A DNA stretch of 10,512 nt from Candidatus Gastranaerophilales bacterium (GTDB lineage: Bacteria; Cyanobacteriota; Vampirovibrionia; Gastranaerophilales; Gastranaerophilaceae), in NCBI GenBank assembly GCA_944324205.1, contig CALUVK010000050.1:1-10512 (forward strand). Direction: 5' to 3'. Positions 5,781-10,512 of this stretch are shown in pieces (the first letter of the stretch is position 1; each line of letters begins with the position of its first letter). The translations under genes were made by a program, and so were the position numbers. The notes under the pieces were generated by a model. It saw nothing but the letters and a program-made list of their open reading frames with translations, made no database searches and had not been told where the DNA came from.

Positions 5781-7453
5781 ATTTGGGCAGATTCAGATTT
5801 TGCAGGATTATTTATTTGAAACTCTGCCTGTTTAGCTTTTGCAGCTTTTCTCTTTTTATCAAGCATATTTGTTACATAGATATTTAGGTTAGGAATACCT
5901 AAGCCTAATACCAGGCCGGAGAATAGATAACCGGAAGCTTGAGCAAAATTTAGTGTTCTTAGTCGTTTTCTTGTTTGTTTTTGAACGGTTTTATCTAATT
6001 TTTTTAAATCTTTAAGCATTTCACGGAAGGTTTTACTTACAAGCTTGTCGCCATCTTGTTTTGTTGTTGAAATACCATTATCTGCAAGAGTTTTTATAAT
6101 AATTTCATCTCTTGTTTTTAAAGAACCATGAAAAGTTCGCTTTAGAGTTCCAATGAATCCCTTAGAATTTTCACGAGTATATTTTTCTCTATAATTCATA
6201 ACTGTCTTATTTAAACGATCAGCTACGATTTTGTTAACAATATCTCCTAGTACAAGCCAGCTTAAGTAGCCTAAAGTATCTTTTGTTAAGACTTCGCGGA
6301 GTTCATCTTTATCACGTGCAGACAAAATTCTTGAAACAACAGTAATACCATAGACTCCCTTTAATTGATTTATAGTTGGCATTTTACCGGTAAAGGACAT
6401 TTTATCCATAAATTTACCAGGAGATTTTATAAATGATAAAGGAGTCATTCCTAATGTTCCTAAAATCATACTAAAAAAGGCTAGGCTGCTTGCGCCTTTG
6501 ATAGTTTTAAAACCTGCACTATTATCTTTTGTCCTGCCTTCAACTCCTACAAAACCATCAGTTCCGGTTTTAAGTTTTGAAAGATACATATTAATAGGCT
6601 GTACTGAAAGTCCAATGAGAGATGCTATTGCAAATCCCATTGCAGAACGTGTTTTCATGAATTTTGTAAGCCCTTTTACAAAAGAATTTTCATGAATTGT
6701 TTTTCCGGATTTAATCTGTTCTACAAAAGCATCTTTAACTTTTTCTTTATTAAAAGAATCAGATACTATGTAAATATCATTTAATAAAGATTTTAAATTT
6801 GTTTTACTAAAATTTTTTTTATCTGCTGATTCAAGGATATATTCTGTTTGTGCACCGGTACTAGAAGTGATTTTATTAATAATAACTTCTCTTGATTCAT
6901 TAGTTTTCTTCTTAACCCATTCATTAAATTTTATCTTTTTATTTAATGAATTATCTATCGATTTTGCCACATCATTAATTGTATCATTGGAAATTCTTAC
7001 GTAACCTTCCGCATCTTTGCCTTTTGTATCAGGACTATATACTTTTATATTTTGAAGAGTCTGCTTTATGTAATCTAGTTGGGTTTTATTATCTCTTATT
7101 TGTTGAGCTTTGTTTTCTGCAAGTATATTCAATGTTTTAGGAGCAGTAAAAAACTTGTTAACATTTAATCCGTATTGTTTATTTAATCCCCAGGCAATTA
7201 ACCAACCTGCTCCGGCAGCAAATAAACCCATGAAAGTATCATTCAAAGTTCCAGAACTTTCACGTCTTAGGGTTTCCATGCCGGCAGTCGGACCTCGTTT
7301 TATCATATCACTTGCAGTCCTTGGAGTTACCATAAAGCACAAATCAACCCCATTTGCACCAATTGCCTGATTCGTTGCAAGAAAGCGCATGGTTGTGTCT
7401 ATAGGTCCTTTAAATTGAGGATTGTATTGTTGTTGAGTTGATTGTACTTTCAT
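5759..7453 (-). CDS. Multi-pass membrane protein with N-terminal FKG motif, 564 aa (downstream paralogue)
   Basis: Unknown function; divergent paralogue of the neighbouring 561-aa protein. The N-terminus carries YNPQFKG (10-16), followed by PRT (44-46) and METLRRESSG (59-68). Likely membrane helices lie near 73-90, 269-290, 318-338, 392-410 and 506-529. The best-conserved block, FTGKMPTINQ...SRILSARDKDELRE...LGD (354-404), aligns with 367-417 of the paralogue at a constant offset of 13. A soluble, lysine-rich region of about 170 residues lies between the first and second helices. The tail is basic then polar. The ATG is 9 nt after the upstream gene's stop, with only a weak AAAGTAG ribosome site, so it probably relies on translational coupling. 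The stop codon lies inside the 3' end of pgeF on the other strand. I cannot name a function. Confidence 0.75.
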   Translation of the reverse strand: MKVQSTQQQYNPQFKGPIDTTMRFLATNQAIGANGVDLCFMVTPRTASDMIKRGPTAGMETLRRESSGTLNDTFMGLFAAGAGWLIAWGLNKQYGLNVNKFFTAPKTLNILAENKAQQIRDNKTQLDYIKQTLQNIKVYSPDTKGKDAEGYVRISNDTINDVAKSIDNSLNKKIKFNEWVKKKTNESREVIINKITSSTGAQTEYILESADKKNFSKTNLKSLLNDIYIVSDSFNKEKVKDAFVEQIKSGKTIHENSFVKGLTKFMKTRSAMGFAIASLIGLSVQPINMYLSKLKTGTDGFVGVEGRTKDNSAGFKTIKGASSLAFFSMILGTLGMTPLSFIKSPGKFMDKMSFTGKMPTINQLKGVYGITVVSRILSARDKDELREVLTKDTLGYLSWLVLGDIVNKIVADRLNKTVMNYREKYTRENSKGFIGTLKRTFHGSLKTRDEIIIKTLADNGISTTKQDGDKLVSKTFREMLKDLKKLDKTVQKQTRKRLRTLNFAQASGYLFSGLVLGLGIPNLNIYVTNMLDKKRKAAKAKQAEFQINNPAKSESAQIQISTAA

Positions 7454-7462
7454 TATCTACTT

Positions 7463-9148
7463 TCACGCTGTTTTTTGATTTGCTCTGAAACCTTGCGTTA
7501 ATGTTGAATATTCAACATTTAAAGGCGTATGAGCAATTTTTTGTTCTTGTTTTTCGGCTTGTATTTCTTGCTGTTGTGTATTTTCGCGGGCTTTTTTTAA
7601 GGCCAGCTCATGTTTTTTCTTTGTGCTTTTTCTTGTAAATATCGGAATAATAATCCCTAATAGTGCTAATGATACACCAAGGTTAACAGCTTGGCAAGCA
7701 GAACGGAGATTTGTTGCACGTTTCAATTCTTTTTCAGTCTTTCCGATAACTTCTTCGGAAGATTTTATGTTAACATCTTTTACCCAGTGCCAGAGTTTTT
7801 GGATAGTATTTTCATTTCCTTTCAATTTATTTGTATCATTAAGAAGAGTAATTCCTGTGTGTTTTTGAAAAATAGTAGCAGCGGCTTTTGCGGCATAATC
7901 TCCTAAGAAATATAAGCTAGAGAATGTTGCAATATCTCTTACAGTAGCTTCTGCGAGTTCATTTTTGTCTTCTGCTGCAGCCATACGAGAAGCAAATGTT
8001 GCTGTAGAAATAATTCTGGCTTGATCCATTGTCGGGAACATTCCTTTAAATTCCAACATATTCATACTTGGCTTTTTCATCATCGAAAGAAGTGCTGTGC
8101 CAATCATTGCTGATATTGAAATTATTTTTTGTTTTAATAATCCTTTTTGGGCATCGGGATTTTGTTCTATAATATTTTTATTTTTACCAAAATCGTCATA
8201 AATAGGAGCTCCTTTTACTCCTGATATCTTGCTTGTTATCCAGCGGTTAATATATTGCATCGAAATTGCAAGAGGCAATATTACTGCTAATCCAGCCAAA
8301 CTTTTTGTTCTTACAAGCTTTTTACTTTGTTTTGCAAATTCTTCAATACTTAAATTATTGTTTGGTTTTTGAAATTCTTTGAAAAATTTTACTGAATCTT
8401 CAAGCATTGATTGGACAGAAAGAGCTTTAACTTCTTTTTCCCCGCCAATTTTAATGTTTTCGGCGACATGTGTTTTGGCTATTATTGACTTGACAACTTC
8501 ATTTAAGGAGTTGATTTCTTTAGGTGTTTTTTTAAATGTTGTTTTATACCAATATGATAATTTTTGGCTGAGAGTTTTCTTTTTATCCGGCGTTCTTGTA
8601 ATATCTGCAAGCTGTTTTGCATATGAATCCAAATCATTTTTTAAAATTTCACGGAATTTAACATGTTTATCTCCGTCAAACCCTTCAATATCACCTAAAA
8701 TATTCTTCAAAGATTCCATTATTTTATCTTCGGAAGAGGCTTTTGAATAATATTCGGCAGCCTTATCTACAAGAGTGCTATCAGCCCAGCATTTGGACAT
8801 GTTCACTCCTTTGGGCATAAAAGCGGGATTAATACATTTTGCGATACCTAAAGTTACAAGACTTGGTATTAAACAGTTAACCACAAGGCCGGAAGATTCT
8901 CTTCTAAATGCTTCAAATCCGGCAAACCAATTGGTCATAGATTCAACAATTGTTCTCGGTAAAATTGCAGACAGCATGTCAATTACTGTAACATTGACCA
9001 TTGGCATTCTTTCACACATCTGAATACCTTGCAAAGCAATCGAACCCAATCCTTTAAAACTTGGAGTTTTCTCATCTTGTTTTTTACGGGCTTGAGGGCT
9101 ATTTATTCTGCTAGTACTGTCTACATTGATTTTGTTTATCATACACAT
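7463..9148 (-). CDS. Multi-pass membrane protein with N-terminal FKG motif, 561 aa (upstream paralogue)
   Basis: Unknown function; first gene of a two-gene unit with its paralogue. The polar N-terminus (residues 1-28) leads to TPSFKG (28-33), then LPRT (63-66) and EAFRRESSG (79-87). Hydrophobic segments near 90-107, 282-299, 340-356, 400-416 and 486-504 suggest several membrane helices. The block FKGMFPTMDQ...SRMAAAEDKNELAE...LGD (367-417) matches the paralogue. The C-terminal tail is a charged, Gln/Glu-rich helix (507-540), likely coiled-coil. Two starts are possible, ATG 9148 and ATG 9142. AGAAAAG is too close to the first and about 9 nt from the second, so the true protein may be two residues shorter. 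It is transcribed from the extended -10 promoter just upstream. Confidence 0.75.
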   Translation of the reverse strand: MCMINKINVDSTSRINSPQARKKQDEKTPSFKGLGSIALQGIQMCERMPMVNVTVIDMLSAILPRTIVESMTNWFAGFEAFRRESSGLVVNCLIPSLVTLGIAKCINPAFMPKGVNMSKCWADSTLVDKAAEYYSKASSEDKIMESLKNILGDIEGFDGDKHVKFREILKNDLDSYAKQLADITRTPDKKKTLSQKLSYWYKTTFKKTPKEINSLNEVVKSIIAKTHVAENIKIGGEKEVKALSVQSMLEDSVKFFKEFQKPNNNLSIEEFAKQSKKLVRTKSLAGLAVILPLAISMQYINRWITSKISGVKGAPIYDDFGKNKNIIEQNPDAQKGLLKQKIISISAMIGTALLSMMKKPSMNMLEFKGMFPTMDQARIISTATFASRMAAAEDKNELAEATVRDIATFSSLYFLGDYAAKAAATIFQKHTGITLLNDTNKLKGNENTIQKLWHWVKDVNIKSSEEVIGKTEKELKRATNLRSACQAVNLGVSLALLGIIIPIFTRKSTKKKHELALKKARENTQQQEIQAEKQEQKIAHTPLNVEYSTLTQGFRANQKTA

Positions 9149-9168
9149 ATACTTTTCTATATAAGCCG

Positions 9169-9177
9169 ATTATATCA
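9169..9177 (-). promoter_or_regulatory. Extended -10 promoter of the paralogue operon
   Basis: The minus strand reads TGATATAAT (9177-9169), a perfect -10 with the TGN extension. The -35 position (TTTTAA) is poor, which fits an extended -10 or an activator-dependent promoter. Transcription would start near 9162, giving a leader of about 14 nt. TGTAAA direct repeats lie about 70-90 nt upstream of this start. Confidence 0.6.
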
Positions 9178-9233
9178 GCTTAGATATATATTTAAAAGCC
9201 GGTAAAAATAAAAATTGCTATAGAAATATGTTT

Positions 9234-9250
9234 TGTAAAGAAAATGTAAA
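9234..9250. repeat. TGTAAA direct repeat, 11-nt spacing
   Basis: TGTAAA occurs at 9234-9239 and 9245-9250, one helical turn apart. On the minus strand this reads TTTACATTTTCTTTACA, resembling the TTHACA-N5-TTHACA boxes of PhoP/OmpR-type response regulators. It lies about 70-85 nt upstream of the predicted start of the paralogue operon. AT-rich background makes chance possible. Confidence 0.4.
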
Positions 9251-9350
9251 GATGATTTTTTGAATATTTTTTTTATGTATGGAAATATAAGGGCTTTTAT
9301 ATCTGAATATTCTATAAGTTTTAATGAAAATGAAATATACATATTTAAAT

Positions 9351-9393
9351 TGTAAAGAATTTTATAAGAAATATTTTTGTAAATTTTTGTAAA
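9351..9393. repeat. TGTAAA repeat cluster, including a 10-nt spaced pair
   Basis: TGTAAA occurs at 9351-9356, 9378-9383 and 9388-9393. The last pair reads TTTACAAAAATTTACA on the minus strand, period 10. This fits the published cyanobacterial HLR1 (RpaB) pattern (G/T)TTACA(A/T)(A/T)-NN-(G/T)TTACA(A/T)(A/T). Whether this organism has RpaB cannot be seen here. Confidence 0.4.
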
Positions 9394-9406
9394 GATTTTA
9401 AATAAA

Positions 9407-9441
9407 AAGTTTATAGCGGAAGTTAATTTCACTATAAACTT
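9407..9441 (-). terminator. Rho-independent terminator of the EF-hand protein gene
   Basis: A perfect 10-bp inverted repeat, AAGTTTATAG (9407-9416) and CTATAAACTT (9432-9441), encloses a 15-nt loop. On the minus strand it is followed by TTTTTATTT and lies about 30 nt after the stop codon at 9472. The stem is AT-rich, so it is weaker than a textbook terminator. An overlapping palindrome ACTTAAAATTTTAAGT (9438-9453) could form instead. Confidence 0.55.
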
Positions 9442-9471
9442 AAAATTTTAAGTATTTATGTTTCTAAGGTA

Positions 9472-10512
9472 TTATTTTGTAAGAAAATCATAATAAGTTT
9501 TTAGCTTTTCAGATAAATTTTGATTTGATTGTTCATCATCATCAATAATGGCACTTTGAACAGCAAGAATTTCGTTTCCGGTTATTGCATTTTTGTCATC
9601 TAATGCCTGGGCTGTTGTGAGCAGATATGCTCCCGCTTCGTTAGTAGATATTTTATAATCTTTATCCTGATCTAATGTAGCTATTGTTAAAGCAACTTCG
9701 GTTGCAAGAAGTGATTCTTCCGAATCATCTAATTGCCAATTATCGATTTGTGACATATCTAAATCTTTAAACTTTTCCATAGCTTTTAATGCTTTTTGCT
9801 CTGCAACAGCTTTAGTATCACCTGTCATAGTGTATCTGTTAATAAGTTCCGTGAATAACATTTCTTGGAAATTTATATTCATATCCTTATTTTTAGAATC
9901 TTTTAATCCATCTCTGTCATAATACTCAACAAATGCATCACCAAAGGCTTTGTATGCATCTTTTAGTTCTTCTGTGTTTTTGAATCCATCTTTACAATGT
10001 TCATTAAAACTTGTTTCTAAATTCTCCTGTGTAAGACTTTGTTGGAAATCTACATATTGTTTGCCTTTAATATAGTTCATAAGCCTTGTTTGTGCGGTTT
10101 TATCATCAAGGGTTTGACCATAACCTTCGGCCACTTTAGACATAGCTCCATATTTTGATATAATATCATTTTTAAACTCTTCCGGCAGGCTTTCAAAGTT
10201 GATACTGCTATTTTGAAGTAATGTTTTTACTTTCTCTTCATTACTTTGCTGTTCAGTTTCTGATTTGGTTTCATTAACGGCAGGTTCTACTATAGGCTGG
10301 GAATCTAAGCCTAAACTCTGTTTTGCAATATCAACAATTTGTGACCAAACATTGGATTTTATTTGATATTGTTCATTCTGCTGAACAACAAATTGTTTGC
10401 CGTCACTTATGTTTGTATCATTTTCTCCGAATTGGGATTTATTAGTTTCAACTTGATTTGCTTTTATAATATTAAATACGGAAGTCCATTGGTTGTAATT
10501 AAGCGTAACATC
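9472..10512 (-). CDS. EF-hand calcium-binding protein, partial (5' end outside window), 346 aa visible
   Basis: The reading frame is open from the right edge of the window to the stop at 9472, so the start lies beyond 10512. The internal ATG at 10143 has no reason to be the start. The visible protein begins DVTLNYNQWTSVFNIIK. It has two similar short helices, NQWTSVFNIIKANQV and NVWSQIVDIAKQSL (W-x3-V/I-x2-I-x-K pattern), then a Glu/Asn/Gln-rich linker. Near the C-terminus, DQDKDYKISTNE (coding 9672-9637) is a complete EF-hand loop with acidic residues at positions 1, 3, 5 and 12. It is followed by a degenerate loop (LDDKNAITGNE), so an EF-hand pair is likely. DRDGLKDSKNKD further upstream is another acidic loop. 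No membrane segment is visible. Calcium binding is likely; the role is unknown. A terminator follows the stop. Confidence 0.75.
   Translation of the reverse strand, partial: DVTLNYNQWTSVFNIIKANQVETNKSQFGENDTNISDGKQFVVQQNEQYQIKSNVWSQIVDIAKQSLGLDSQPIVEPAVNETKSETEQQSNEEKVKTLLQNSSINFESLPEEFKNDIISKYGAMSKVAEGYGQTLDDKTAQTRLMNYIKGKQYVDFQQSLTQENLETSFNEHCKDGFKNTEELKDAYKAFGDAFVEYYDRDGLKDSKNKDMNINFQEMLFTELINRYTMTGDTKAVAEQKALKAMEKFKDLDMSQIDNWQLDDSEESLLATEVALTIATLDQDKDYKISTNEAGAYLLTTAQALDDKNAITGNEILAVQSAIIDDDEQSNQNLSEKLKTYYDFLTK

Larger units (their letters stand above)
9178..9406. other. AT-rich intergenic region with repeats, no gene seen
   Basis: About 320 nt (9149-9471) separate two minus-strand genes. 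Apart from the promoter at 9169-9177, the TGTAAA repeats and the terminator at 9407-9441, I see only AT-rich sequence. An open frame at 9175-9432 has a GTG start, no ribosome site and a composition of almost only I, K, L, F, Y, N and S. It is judged to be random AT-rich sequence. Confidence 0.5.

Noticed and set aside
8379..8750. Open frame of 123 codons on the plus strand
   Set aside because: Antisense shadow of the 561-aa gene, whose paralogue relationship proves the minus-strand frame.
9234..9393. CRISPR-like array
   Set aside because: Repeat units are only 6 nt and spacing is irregular; regulatory boxes or AT-rich chance are better explanations.
9175..9432. Open frame of 85 codons on the minus strand
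   Set aside because: GTG start without ribosome site, low-complexity composition, and it spans the terminator stem, the TGTAAA repeats and the promoter.
10330..10410. LysM-like domain in the EF-hand protein
   Set aside because: VVQQNEQYQIKSNVWSQIVDIAKQSLGL recalls LysM, but the GDTLW core and the repeat length do not fit.

Overview
The window is about one third G+C, uses TGA as a normal stop codon, and is coded almost entirely on the minus strand. Two large neighbouring membrane proteins carry a short N-terminal FKG motif. From memory, I associate that motif with proteins of the non-photosynthetic cyanobacterial relatives (Vampirovibrionia/Melainabacteria, e.g. gut Gastranaerophilales). The assignment is an inference, not proven by any marker gene here.

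Region 1 (2-2718, minus strand) is the most interesting part. A promoter at 2690-2718 leads into what looks like a compact (class-II-like) cobalamin riboswitch, about 2684-2492. Its expression platform pairs with the ribosome binding site of the next gene. That gene starts at a TTG (2485) and encodes a protein rich in Cys, His and Met with the motif CPHG-x6-CPIC. It overlaps by 29 nt a gene for a four-helix membrane protein with an internal duplication, and a small 81-aa gene follows. None of the three has a function I recognise, so this is a candidate cobalamin-responsive system of unknown job.

Region 2 (2729-4976, minus strand) has two housekeeping enzymes in tandem: a CoA-disulfide-reductase/NADH-oxidase-type flavoprotein, then shikimate dehydrogenase (aroE). 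Region 3 (4977-5780) holds a divergent promoter pair whose -35 boxes overlap, then pgeF (YfiH/multicopper polyphenol oxidase family) on the plus strand.

Region 4 (5759-9148, minus strand) holds two tandem, divergent paralogues of about 560 aa. Both are multi-pass membrane proteins with shared motifs, separated by 9 nt and transcribed from an extended -10 promoter. The downstream paralogue overlaps the end of pgeF tail to tail by 22 nt. Region 5 (9149-9471) is an AT-rich intergenic stretch with TGTAAA direct repeats spaced 11 and 10 nt, plus a terminator for the gene upstream. Region 6 (9472-10512, minus strand) is the 3' part of an EF-hand protein gene whose start lies outside the window.

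No rRNA, tRNA, insertion sequence or CRISPR array was seen.
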